NCBI RefSeq assembly: GCF_000698555.1
Contig: NZ_JFHE01000009.1
Location: forward strand, 1 to 64,000
Length of the DNA: 64,000 nt
Reading direction: 5' to 3'
Source of the DNA: Caballeronia grimmiae
GTDB lineage: Bacteria; Pseudomonadota; Gammaproteobacteria; Burkholderiales; Burkholderiaceae
Shown: in pieces, positions 1 through 8,271 of the stretch
Numbering within the stretch: position 1 is the first letter of the stretch
How the letters are laid out: every line of letters starts with the position of its first letter
Made by a program: the position numbers and the translations under genes
Notes under the pieces: generated by a model
What the model saw: only the letters and a program-made list of their open reading frames with translations
What the model was told of the DNA's origin: nothing
Databases searched by the model: none

Positions 1-353
1 CCGAGGTGGAAGCACCAGACGCGGATTGGATTAGGAATAACGACGACCGCCAGCAGGAACAAGAGTTTGACCACTCCGAACACGTGATCAATTTTGAAAT
101 AAATGCAACCCGAATAATGGTGTTGCAGCCAGTAGGCCTCGATCACGATATGGCAGAGAACGAGCGTGAGATATTCGCGCCACTGCTCCGCCATGGCGCT
201 TACCAGGTTGCTGTAGCCAAGCGCGCCCTTGGGAGATCCGGAGACCTTGATCTCGACGATCAGCAGGGTCAACGCGCTTGCGAATACCGCGTCCCTGAAT
301 CCCTCGAAGCGGTCAAGTCCGCGCTCAGCACCATGTGTCTCCGCGTCGGTCGT
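1..353 (-). pseudogene. TMEM175-like (DUF1211) potassium channel, partial, no start codon in frame
   Basis: The minus strand reads an N-terminal TMEM175/DUF1211 sequence: RFEGFRDAVFASALTLLIVE, then a second hydrophobic stretch with WLQHHYSG, then a third membrane segment before the window edge. The FRD motif at the end of the first helix region is the family signature of these bacterial K+ channels. The coding frame is open from position 1 up to a stop at 354-356, but there is no ATG, GTG or TTG ahead of the first membrane helix. An ATG pair at 371-376 lies in another frame, so one inserted or lost base between about 340 and 370 would explain it. It is either a frameshifted gene or a sequencing error. 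The 3' end lies outside the window. Confidence 0.6.
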
Positions 354-716
354 TCACACCTATCACGTAGCATCATGTGAGTCTTTTCATGTTCAGCAAC
401 CCCGGCCAAAACCGGTCATACTAAGCCGACGACAACTCGATGCTTCCGTTGCTTCTTCCCGCGGCAGAACGTAAGGCAGATCGTCCAGCAAACTCCGTGC
501 GTGCCGTGCCGCGAGGAACGACTCCGGCGTGCGCATGCCGCGAAGACAGAGCAGCGTGCGCGGCATGATTTGGATTGCCACAGTCGACAAACGAGACACT
601 GGCGCGGAACTTGTTCTTACTGAAAGCGTGACGCGGCTAGAGCGCGCCACGCATTCGTGAAGAAACCATAAGCGAGTTTGCGTCGATATCTGAAGCGCAC
701 CAACACAGAGGCTGAC
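354..716. other. Intergenic, no confident gene
   Basis: This stretch holds short open frames on both strands, none with a ribosome binding site or a recognisable domain. A minus-strand frame through 393-575 has protein-like composition but also runs through the neighbouring gene in antisense, so I do not call it. Confidence 0.5.
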
Positions 717-1019
717 ATGGTCAAGACAGCGTTGTTCGTCCGGCTCGAAGCGAAGCCGGGTAAGGAGCAGGAAGTCGAAAGCTTCCTGATGGGCGGATTG
801 CCGCTCGTCGAGCAAGAGCCCGCGACCATCGCGTGGTTCGGCCTCAAAATCGCGCCATCGGTGTACGGCATCTTCGACGCGTTCCCTGACGACGCGGGAC
901 GCCACGCCCACCTATCGGGCAAAGTAGCTGAAGCGCTGATGGCGAGGGCCGCGGATCTTTTCGCTAAACCGCCGGAAATTATGAACATCGATGTCCTCGC
1001 GGCGAAGCTGCCAGCGTAG
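717..1019 (+). CDS. Antibiotic biosynthesis monooxygenase (ABM)-fold protein
   Basis: A 100-residue protein of the dimeric alpha/beta-barrel ABM type. It begins MVKTALFVRLEAKPGKEQEV, the usual first strand and helix of this fold, followed by a PATIAWFGLKI strand and an FDAFPDDAGRHAHL helix with the His typical of these small proteins. Homologues act as cofactor-free oxygenases or as detoxifying proteins of unknown substrate. A longer frame opens at 678, but the ATG at 717 has an AGAGG a few bases upstream and starts exactly at the family N-terminus. The gene stands alone, followed directly by a hexanucleotide repeat. Confidence 0.85.
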   Translation: MVKTALFVRLEAKPGKEQEVESFLMGGLPLVEQEPATIAWFGLKIAPSVYGIFDAFPDDAGRHAHLSGKVAEALMARAADLFAKPPEIMNIDVLAAKLPA

Positions 1020-1025
1020 CTTGGT

Positions 1026-1065
1026 CGGCTTCGGCTTCGGCTTCGGCTTCGGCTTCGGCTTCGGG
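1026..1065. repeat. Hexanucleotide tandem repeat (CGGCTT)6
   Basis: Six perfect copies of CGGCTT run from 1026 to 1061, followed by a partial copy (CGGG). The array starts seven bases after the stop codon of the ABM-fold gene. Such arrays can change length by replication slippage. It is not inside a gene I can support. Confidence 0.9.
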
Positions 1066-1163
1066 ACTAGGTGCCGTCGCAGGACTTGAACAACTTGGCC
1101 GTCGAAAAGGTCTGAAAGGCTGCACCGAAGCGACGCCGGAAAATTGCGGCGTTCCACACCTTC

Positions 1164-1381
1164 CTCAAGAGTTGCGATGGAACACTGCGGTTCACTGTGA
1201 GGCAAACCTTGCTCACCATGTCAGGGCCACACGACGTCACCAAAACAACGCACATCGCTCACATGAGACCGGGCGACCGTCGTCGATTTTCGCAATAGGC
1301 GAAGGGCCACGAGTCAGCTACGAATTGAGCGACCTTGCTCGAATTGCTGAAGAGCGCCTCGCTGCAAGCGAAGTCGGATGA
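1164..1381 (+). pseudogene. Decayed C-terminal fragment of a CheW-domain protein
   Basis: The translation resembles the last CheW domain of the intact triple-CheW gene at 4429-5886. In one frame it reads DGTLRFTVRQTLLTMSGP, against DGLTLAFAIDAVITMSGP in the intact gene. The frame then shifts by one lost base near 1257 and continues HETGRPSSIFAIGEGPRVSY, against HETGTWREILTMGEGRRASY, to a stop at 1379-1381. No upstream part of the gene is recognisable. It is a relic of a second multi-CheW gene, either an old duplication or a remnant from rearrangement. Confidence 0.7.
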
Positions 1382-1921
1382 TTCATAATGTGCCTGCGGT
1401 GCCAAACTCAACTGCTGAACGTCGCTTTCCGAGTGGTCTTTGGGCAACCTCCGCATGGCAACTGAGCGACGGACGCAAACTGACCCTGTTCGTCGTATAT
1501 CCGTCGATACCGCTATACAACGTAGTCATCGGCAAGCTTCGTTTCTCCGCCGACAGCGGCCAAGTCTCCGCGTATGTTGCACATCTCGATGCAACACCCG
1601 GCGAACACCATCACCCTCAGCAATAGAGCGGCTTTGACCAGTCCTCGACGGATCCCGGAACAAGCGGTGGTGTTTGGACGACCGTTGAATCGAACAAACG
1701 TGACGAGGGCTGCGCGTAAAAGGCACCTGTCGGCGATCGCGAATCTGCCCGGCACGTCGAACAGAGTTCCGTTTATCACGCTGGACGAGGAGACGGGCCC
1801 AATCACACCGCTGACGAGTGCGGTCGCTGATCGGATTGAGGTACCCCTGACTACGTGGACACGGATCGGTGGTGAACGACATCTCGCTGCCGTTGCGAGC
1901 CGCAAAGTGTCGGCGGCAGCT
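1382..1921. other. Intergenic, no confident gene
   Basis: Several overlapping open frames occur on both strands (for example 1378-1626 on plus and 1513-1998 on minus). None shows a domain, a ribosome binding site or convincing protein composition. It may be further decayed sequence next to the CheW relic. Confidence 0.4.
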
Positions 1922-2437
1922 CTACTGCCGTGTCGTGGAAGACAGCTCCAGCTCGACCATCCGCAGAACATCCGATGCACAGGCGGCCAAGTCTCCAAAC
2001 AGACGACGCTGCACCGGTTCCAGACGACGAGGGATGGTGTCGATCACGCACAAAGTGCCTAAACGGTGGCCACCCAGCCCTGTCAGCGCCATCCCCGCAT
2101 AAAAGCGAATCCCCGGACCGCCCGTCACGAGGGGATTGGCACGGAAGCGTTCGTCTTGCGTCGCGTCCTCCACGACAAAAATGGTTGGCTCGACCAAGGC
2201 AAAGTTGCAGAACGCCATGTCGCGCGGTGTTTCCGTAGTCGCTAGCCCATGCCTCGACTTAAACCATTGACGGTGAGTGGCGACCAAAGAAACGAGCGCG
2301 ATAGGTGCGTCGGTGAGGTAAGCCGCCAGCCGGGTGATTCGATCAAATCGGGGGTCGTCCGGCGTGTCGAGTAGTCCGCACTGCTCGACCGCACGGAGTC
2401 TGTCTTCTTCGTTGTAAAGAACTGGAAATTCGGCCAT
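1922..2437 (-). CDS. GAF domain protein
   Basis: About 171 residues forming one GAF sensor domain. It opens with NEEDRLRAVEQCGLLDTPDD, the standard lead-in for stand-alone bacterial GAF proteins. It continues through ITRLAAYLTDAPIALVSLV, QWFKSRHGL, FCNFAL, VEDATQDERF and IRFYAGMAL, ending LGTLCVIDTIPR. No output domain is attached, so it is a small-ligand sensor or partner protein. A TTG start 14 codons upstream is possible, but the ATG at 2437 fits the family start better. It is divergent from the chemoreceptor gene that begins 190 bases away. Confidence 0.85.
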   Translation of the reverse strand: MAEFPVLYNEEDRLRAVEQCGLLDTPDDPRFDRITRLAAYLTDAPIALVSLVATHRQWFKSRHGLATTETPRDMAFCNFALVEPTIFVVEDATQDERFRANPLVTGGPGIRFYAGMALTGLGGHRLGTLCVIDTIPRRLEPVQRRLFGDLAACASDVLRMVELELSSTTRQ

Positions 2438-2626
2438 TGTCGCTTTTGGGATGGGATGAGTTAGGTGCAAAGCACTCAACCAACGCTATGTCGGCAGAAC
2501 GGGCGCGATCTTCAGTTCCAGCATCAGATTTCAGCGTTCTCCGTATTCAAGTTCGAATCTTGAACGCCGTCAACCAATGCTATGGCGCTTCCGAATAAGC
2601 GGTGGCGCCTCCAGCACAGGTAGATC

Positions 2627-4429
2627 ATGGACGCAGAAACCAAAAACTTGACTAGCGCACGCAATGCAACCGTCGCGGCAGGAGCATTCCAAAGACCGTT
2701 GGAAGAGTTTCGGTCCTTGTGGGCAACGACGGAAAGGGAACGAGCAGTCGTCGAATTCTCCCCGGACGGCGTCGTCTTGCGTGCCAACGCAAATTTCCTG
2801 GCGCTCATGGGCTTCCGGGCCGATGAGGTCGTCGGTTCACATCACCGCATGTTTTGCGACGCCGCGTACGCCAACAGCGCTGGCTACCAGGACTTCTGGG
2901 TCATGCTCGGGTCCGGTCGCGAGATGAACGGCGATTTTCGACGCATCGGCAAGGCGGGTGGCAAGATCTGGATCAATGGTTCCTACACGCCTGTGATGGA
3001 CGAGAACGGCAACGTGCACAAGATCGTCAAGGTGGCGACCGACATCACGGCCGCGCGCACCGTGGCGGACGATCACGCCGGCAAGGTACGCGCCATCGAC
3101 CGTGCGCAAGCCGTGGTCGAGTTCGACCTGCGTGGACACGTTCTCGCCGCGAACGAACGATTCCTCGAACTCATGGGCTATAGCCTCGAAGAGGCGCAGG
3201 GTCAGCACCATCGGATGTTCTGCGATCCGGCCTACGTCGCGACCGATGCTTACCGTTCCTTTTGGGACAAGCTCGGACGCGGTGAGTATGACGCGGGCCA
3301 GTACAAGCGCGTGGCGAAGCATAACCGGGACGTGTGGATTCAGGCCACGTACAACCCGATCTATAGCTCGGACGGCCGCCTCATCAAGATCGTCAAGTTC
3401 GCAACGGACATCACCGAATTCAAGCGTGGTGTCGCGGAAAGCGACGGCCGACTGGCTGCAATTGATCGCGCCAATGCGGTCATTGAGTTCGATCTCGAGG
3501 GCAATGTCCTCCGGGCGAATCAGAACTTCCTCGACGCCATGGGTTATACGGTGCGCGAAATCGTCGGAAAGCACCATCGGATGTTCTGCGACCCGCAAGA
3601 CGTCGCGACCGCTGACTACCGGGATTTCTGGGCGCGGCTGAGTCGCGGTGACTACAACGCGGGCCGTTACGTGCGCGTATCGAAGCACGGCTACCGCGTG
3701 TGGCTGCAAGCGACCTACAACCCGGTGTTCGACGAGTCCGGCCGCCCGTACAAGATTGTGAAGTATGCAAGCGACATCACTGCCCAGGTGGAACGCGAGC
3801 GGCGCATGCAGGAAAATCTGATCGCAATGAGCGAGAAGATCGAGGAACTCTCGCAGTCGATCGAGGGAATTGCCCAAAACACCCGGGAGGCCACTAGCGT
3901 CGCCACCGAAACGCAGGCCGAAGCGGATACCGGCGAACGTACGCTCGCGGAGTCCATGTCGGCTATTCAAGCGATCGAGCACTCCTCGGCCGGCATCAGC
4001 GACGTGGTGAAGGTCATCAGTGACATCGCGACGCAGACGAACATGCTCGCGTTCAACGCCGCGATCGAGGCTGCCCGCGCGGGCGAGCATGGCTTGGGCT
4101 TCTCCGTGGTCGCAAGCGAGGTGCGCAAATTGGCGGAGCGATGCTCGCAGGCGACCAACGAGATCGGCCGGCTCATCGATGAATCCGTGCAACGGGTCAA
4201 GACGGGCAGCGACACGTCCCGACGCGCAGCTGACGGGTTCCACCGTATCAGAGCCGGTGTGGATCGCACGACCGAAACCATCGCCAGTATTCACCAGGTC
4301 ACTGAAAAGCAAGCAACCGCGACTCGCACTGTCTCGGACCTCCTTCGCGAACTCACGGTCGTGACAGGCGGCGAGGCAGCGACGCGATCCAGTTCCACTG
4401 TCGCGGCGCTCAACAGCCGGTCGCAATAA
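2627..4429 (+). CDS. Soluble methyl-accepting chemotaxis protein with three PAS domains
   Basis: A 600-residue receptor with no membrane segment. Three PAS domains follow one another at about residues 34-145, 156-267 and 278-389. Each carries the same HHRMFCD block and an IVK(V/F/Y)A(T/S)DIT end, so they arose by internal duplication. The signalling hairpin occupies about 400-590, with the tip sequence [20 protein letters not shown] near 470-490, where CheA and CheW dock. The family is Aer-like cytoplasmic receptors that sense redox state or a bound cofactor. The stop overlaps the start of the triple-CheW gene by one base (TAATG), so the two are translationally coupled and probably work together. 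Confidence 0.95.
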   Translation: MDAETKNLTSARNATVAAGAFQRPLEEFRSLWATTERERAVVEFSPDGVVLRANANFLALMGFRADEVVGSHHRMFCDAAYANSAGYQDFWVMLGSGREMNGDFRRIGKAGGKIWINGSYTPVMDENGNVHKIVKVATDITAARTVADDHAGKVRAIDRAQAVVEFDLRGHVLAANERFLELMGYSLEEAQGQHHRMFCDPAYVATDAYRSFWDKLGRGEYDAGQYKRVAKHNRDVWIQATYNPIYSSDGRLIKIVKFATDITEFKRGVAESDGRLAAIDRANAVIEFDLEGNVLRANQNFLDAMGYTVREIVGKHHRMFCDPQDVATADYRDFWARLSRGDYNAGRYVRVSKHGYRVWLQATYNPVFDESGRPYKIVKYASDITAQVERERRMQENLIAMSEKIEELSQSIEGIAQNTREATSVATETQAEADTGERTLAESMSAIQAIEHSSAGISDVVKVISDIATQTNMLAFNAAIEAARAGEHGLGFSVVASEVRKLAERCSQATNEIGRLIDESVQRVKTGSDTSRRAADGFHRIRAGVDRTTETIASIHQVTEKQATATRTVSDLLRELTVVTGGEAATRSSSTVAALNSRSQ

Positions 4430-5886
4430 TGGCGTCCCCCGTATCGGTCCACGGCCTCGTCCGCGTAGGCGCGACCGTATTCGCGCTGCCCGCGGATTGC
4501 ATTGTCGAAGCGGTAGACGCGCCCACGTCCTATCACAAGGTACCCACGCAGCCTTCGGCGATGCGCGGCTACTTCGTCCTGCGTGGCGACGCCATCGCGA
4601 CCCTCGACACCTTTAGCCTGCTGAATCCAAGCGAAGCAGCGAGCGCGTCCGCCAAGCATGTGATCGTGCTTCGCCACGACGACGCGCTCTTCGGCATCGA
4701 AGTCGACGCCATCGGGAATACGGAAACCGTCGACGAACGCGATGTGGTCCGGCTCGAATCGGACTTCGGGGAGGACGGCGGCTTGTTCGCTCAACTCTTT
4801 CCCATGGACGGCGGGCTTTCGCTGATCGGCATTGCCGATGTGAGCAAACTTTATGCAGCGACGCGGGGCATGGCCGCACGCGTGAGACACCGCGCGTTCA
4901 CCGCGGGACACGGCGCGTCTGGATCTGCAGGACGCGCCCGGGATGATGGCTCGGAGCAACAAGCCAGGCAGTACGCGATCGTGCGATGTGCGGAGCACAT
5001 GCTATGCGTGGACGCGCTGAGTGTGAGAACGGTCGTCCCCATGCCAGCGCTGCAACAGCCGACCCCTGGCAACTCGACGTTCCTTGGTGTCGCCCGTTGG
5101 GCAGGTGGCGACCTTGCCGTGATGGACTTTTCGGCGGTACTCGGCTTGCCCGTTTCGGAGCCGTCCGGCGGCAAGTACATGCTCGTCTTTGAGAATGGTG
5201 CGACCCTTGCCGGCTTTGCGGTCGACGAACTATCGGAACTGCTCCTCATCGGGCCCGCTGACATACGGCCTGTATCACCGGTTGCTTTTCGCCACGCGCA
5301 CCTTTTCAGCGGAGCTGTCGTGAGCGAAAAGGGACATACTGCTTTGCTCGTCGATCCTCAGGCCCTCGCGGCGACTGAAGGCCTGATCCGGCTGCCGCGC
5401 CCCGTTCTCGGACATGGTGGACCTGCGTCTAACGAGCTATCTCGAGTTGCCGCGTCGACGTCATTCATCGTGTTCTCGGCTGCCGGTCAACATCTGGCCG
5501 CTAGGACCGCCCAGGTTGCGGAAATAGTATCCAAGCCTCGTATCGAGGTTCGCGGACAGCAAGAGGAGGCCAGCCTCGGCCTTATCAATTGGCGCGATTC
5601 ATTGATTGAACTTGTGCGCATCGGCGTTATTACCGGGTCGGTTGACAGTCCCGAATGGGAGCAAGCCCTTGTAGTCAGTGTCGATGGCCTTACGCTCGCA
5701 TTCGCCATCGATGCCGTGATAACGATGTCAGGGCCGAATGAAGCGACGGAGGTATCTCGCATCGCCGATCATGAAACCGGAACGTGGCGCGAGATCCTGA
5801 CGATGGGAGAGGGGAGGCGTGCCAGCTATCGAATCGTCGACCTGTCACAGCTTGTAGTCAGCCGGTTCGAAACCATAGATAATTAA
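4429..5886 (+). CDS. Triple CheW-domain adaptor protein
   Basis: A 485-residue protein made of three CheW-like domains at about residues 8-150, 178-310 and 345-480. Each shows the CheW core pattern: domain 1 has GYFVLRGDAIATLDTFSLL, domain 2 FLGVARWAGGDLAVMDFSAV, domain 3 SLGLINWRDSLIEL. CheW domains bridge receptors to CheA, so a three-domain version can act as a scaffold linking several receptor tips or kinases. Ordinary CheW has one domain and about 160 residues. It overlaps the receptor gene by one base. A decayed copy of its third domain lies at 1164-1381. Confidence 0.85.
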   Translation: MASPVSVHGLVRVGATVFALPADCIVEAVDAPTSYHKVPTQPSAMRGYFVLRGDAIATLDTFSLLNPSEAASASAKHVIVLRHDDALFGIEVDAIGNTETVDERDVVRLESDFGEDGGLFAQLFPMDGGLSLIGIADVSKLYAATRGMAARVRHRAFTAGHGASGSAGRARDDGSEQQARQYAIVRCAEHMLCVDALSVRTVVPMPALQQPTPGNSTFLGVARWAGGDLAVMDFSAVLGLPVSEPSGGKYMLVFENGATLAGFAVDELSELLLIGPADIRPVSPVAFRHAHLFSGAVVSEKGHTALLVDPQALAATEGLIRLPRPVLGHGGPASNELSRVAASTSFIVFSAAGQHLAARTAQVAEIVSKPRIEVRGQQEEASLGLINWRDSLIELVRIGVITGSVDSPEWEQALVVSVDGLTLAFAIDAVITMSGPNEATEVSRIADHETGTWREILTMGEGRRASYRIVDLSQLVVSRFETIDN

Positions 5887-5933
5887 GCGCTAGTGCCTTG
5901 CGGCAGACATTCAAGACGGCGAAATCATCGATG

Positions 5934-5976
5934 GGCTTCGTCGCGCGATGCGGGGCCCATGCTTGTCGACGAAGCC
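5934..5976. terminator. Inverted repeat between convergent genes
   Basis: The ten-base arms GGCTTCGTCG (5934-5943) and CGACGAAGCC (5967-5976) are perfect complements with a 23-base loop. They lie between the ends of the convergent triple-CheW and Crp/Fnr genes. There is no T-run, so it may be a bidirectional or Rho-assisted stop. Confidence 0.4.
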
Positions 5977-6006
5977 TGTGAGCCGGCCGTCTGCTACATC
6001 GAGAGT

Positions 6007-6741
6007 TCATACAACCGCCGTATGCTGACCGACCTGCGGCAGAATCCGTTCGAACTCGCGCTTGACAATGCGGTAGCATTCACAGGAGTGCGCCTCTAGC
6101 GCAGCGCGGTCCAGGATTTTGACGCGGCCACGGCTCTGATGGATAAGTGCTGCGTCGCACAGCTTTCCAGCAGCCTCACTGATCGCTTCCCGACGAACGC
6201 CCAGCATGTCGGCAATATGCTGCTGCGTAAGCCGCATGGCGTCGGACCGCGTGCGGTCCGCCTGAATCAAAAGCCACCGGCACAGTTGCTGGGTTACCGA
6301 GTGATGGCGACTACACGCAGCGGTCTGGGCCACTTGTGTGAGCAGCGCCTGCATGTACAAGAGCGTGATGCGCCTCAGGATATCCGAGCGGCCAAAGTGC
6401 TTACGCAGGGCATCGGCGCTCATTCGATATGCGGAACCGGCGCTCTGAACTTGCATGCGCGCCGGGATGGTGTCGCCGCCGGTCAATACGGGCACGCCTG
6501 TCGTTCCTTCTCGACCGATTGCCGCCACCTCCGAGCAGTTGCCGTCTTCCATGGTCTGTAACAAGGTGATGACTGCGGTCGCCGGGAAGTACACATGCCG
6601 AATGCGCATGCCCGAATCGCACAGCAGTTCTCCTGCGCGCAGTTCGACCAGATCGAGATCGGAAGCGACGGTTTTCCATTCGAGAGCGGGAAGTGCGCCC
6701 AATAGATCATTCCCATGGAGGTCGGACTGAAGATTCAACAT
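6007..6741 (-). CDS. Crp/Fnr family transcriptional regulator
   Basis: A 244-residue regulator. The N-terminal cyclic-nucleotide-binding-like beta-roll covers about residues 15-130 (GELLCDSGMRIRHVYFPATA, then GREGTTGVPVLTGG). The C-terminal Crp-type helix-turn-helix is near 165-225 (RLTQQHIADMLGVRREAISE). There is no Fnr-type N-terminal cysteine cluster, so an oxygen-labile iron-sulfur sensor is unlikely. Members with this FPATAVITLL pattern are common in Burkholderiaceae and respond to stress or an unknown ligand. The gene is convergent with the chemoreceptor pair. Confidence 0.92.
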   Translation of the reverse strand: MLNLQSDLHGNDLLGALPALEWKTVASDLDLVELRAGELLCDSGMRIRHVYFPATAVITLLQTMEDGNCSEVAAIGREGTTGVPVLTGGDTIPARMQVQSAGSAYRMSADALRKHFGRSDILRRITLLYMQALLTQVAQTAACSRHHSVTQQLCRWLLIQADRTRSDAMRLTQQHIADMLGVRREAISEAAGKLCDAALIHQSRGRVKILDRAALEAHSCECYRIVKREFERILPQVGQHTAVV

Positions 6742-7180
6742 AGTGATTTCGTGAATTCATATCGCAACCACTGGGTGGCCGCGGATGCGGGGCGCGGAAA
6801 AGTGTATGTTCCGTCCCTGAATGGACCTGCGCTTGAACCAGGCTGGAAGGGACGGTCAACGGGTCAAGCGTTAGATTTTAACGTTTGCGCGTTGACTTCC
6901 GTATGACAAACTCCGATGAAATCAGCAGTAAGCCGGAAAAATGCCGCCTGCGGGGCCTGAATTTTGAATTTTGCGACGGGGGCATCATGGAAAAGAGCTC
7001 AAGCTGCAAGTGAGCGCAGCTACGGCGAGCCAGATCATCCATGCCCCGGCGGTCAGCCGACTGTCGAACGGCTCATCAAGCCAGGAACTCATCGACGTCG
7101 CGAAACGTGCCTTCCTTGATTTCAGCTTCACCCATCTCGAGAATTGCAAGAAGCGCTCGCGCCGGCGGCCGTAACACACA
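6742..7180. other. Intergenic with two tiny overlapping frames
   Basis: No confident gene. On the plus strand a 36-codon frame (ATG 6903, stop 7011-7013) is followed by a 54-codon GTG frame (7010-7174) overlapping it as GTGA. Neither has a clear ribosome binding site or a recognisable domain. I record them as possible micro-ORFs only. Confidence 0.3.
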
Positions 7181-7516
7181 TCATACGGAGAAAACCACAG
7201 CGGCCTTCTCACCCACCTGAGTGAAGCTGCGGACAAAGTGGTAAAGCTGGTCGCCGATTTGAATGCGGTTCGTCCCAGACGAGGTGAGGCTTAACATTTC
7301 GTTCGCGAGCACGGTGGAAATTGACCCGACGCGGCGCAGCTCCTCTTGTGGACCCGACGGGTCACCGAGGTAGACGGTACACACTTCAGGCGTGTGTCGC
7401 ATCATCAGCACGCTTTGGTTCGCATCAAGGGCGCGCTCTAAGCTTTCTGCGAGGGCTCGAAGGGCCTCCGGAACCTGCAGGCCGTTGTCGCCTGCCATCC
7501 GCTTGTCTCCAGCCAT
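7181..7516 (-). CDS. Conserved-looking hypothetical protein, 111 aa
   Basis: I do not recognise a family. The protein has a helical first half (PEALRALAESLERALDANQS) and a strand-rich second half ending NRIQIGDQLYHFVRSFTQVG and a hydrophobic AAVVFSV tail. No signal peptide or membrane helix is seen. The start is well supported: GAGGAGG lies seven bases before the ATG at 7516. Its length and composition suggest a small soluble protein. It stands alone, with about 700 bases of apparently non-coding DNA upstream. Confidence 0.7.
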   Translation of the reverse strand: MAGDKRMAGDNGLQVPEALRALAESLERALDANQSVLMMRHTPEVCTVYLGDPSGPQEELRRVGSISTVLANEMLSLTSSGTNRIQIGDQLYHFVRSFTQVGEKAAVVFSV

Positions 7517-8216
7517 GGTTGCCTCCTCAAAACAAGCTGTTGTTACTCGCCTGTCCTCACTCTACCAGCCGAGGAGAATCCTCGTTCGCGTCATGATCCA
7601 GCGCTGCGCGTCGGTCGACAAATCCCACTTGCCCAAAGCCACGTTGCGAGACATTCCTCTCTCAGCACGCGCGAGGTTAAGTTCTTAAGACCGTTCGACG
7701 TGCTCCTCCGCTTCGCGTGCGCAGTTGCAGCAAGCTGGACCAACTCGCGACCAGAGCAGAGTAGGTCCGCGAGTTCCGATGCTCAGACGACGTACTCGTA
7801 GCGCACAGGAGTCTTGCGCGGTCGCCCCGGCGTTGGCACTCGAGGAATGATGCGTCACCCGATTCGATTCAAGCGTGTGCGCGAGGCACTGAGACCGAGA
7901 TCGAGCATTCGTCGGGCAACTCGGTGAGGAGGTCGCCGATATTGTCGCCGAAGTTTCGAGATGAGTCGAACCTATGCCAACAATGAGCGAGGCGAACATT
8001 GAGTCGGGCTCGATCTGGGTTGTAGAGGCAATGCCCACCATTGGTGGCATCGTCGCTTCAAGCTTCCGCAGCTTGGCGAGCCGACCAAAACGGGTCGTTA
8101 GTCAGTCGCGTGGTGATTCGTGTTCTAACGGCTACGGAGCAACTGCATGCTAAGTAGTCGCCGAGCGCTACGTAGCTCGTCACGGGAAAACCATGACGAG
8201 ATTCGCTTTGACGTTC
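7517..8216. other. Intergenic, no confident gene
   Basis: Open frames on both strands here lack ribosome binding sites and known motifs (the longest is minus 7685-8050, 121 codons, rich in Ser, Thr and Cys). The right end leads into the promoter and operator region of the DeoR gene. Confidence 0.4.
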
Positions 8217-8250
8217 TTTCGGTCCGAAACTAGACTTTTTCGTGACGAAA
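8217..8250. promoter_or_regulatory. Tandem palindromic operator upstream of the DeoR gene
   Basis: Two copies of TTTCGnnnCGAAA lie on the same helix face: TTTCGGTCCGAAA at 8217-8229 and TTTCGTGACGAAA at 8238-8250. Their centres are 21 bases apart, two helical turns. The first copy plus the downstream ACTAGACTTTTT recurs before the transporter operon at 11614. This is most simply the binding site of the adjacent DeoR-family protein, implying autoregulation. That assignment is inference. Confidence 0.6.
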
Positions 8251-8271
8251 GCTCCTGCGGAAGCGGCCCGG

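Noticed and set aside
912-1205. Minus-strand frame with a Lys-Pro repeat
   Set aside because: The repeat is only the hexanucleotide array read in antisense; there is no ribosome binding site or family.
2837-4426. A 529-codon minus-strand frame opposite the triple-PAS receptor
   Set aside because: It repeats in step with the PAS repeats of the real gene and has no motif of its own.
7685-8050. A 121-codon minus-strand frame in the gap before the DeoR gene
   Set aside because: Ser/Thr/Cys-rich composition unlike a folded protein, no start signal and no recognisable motif.
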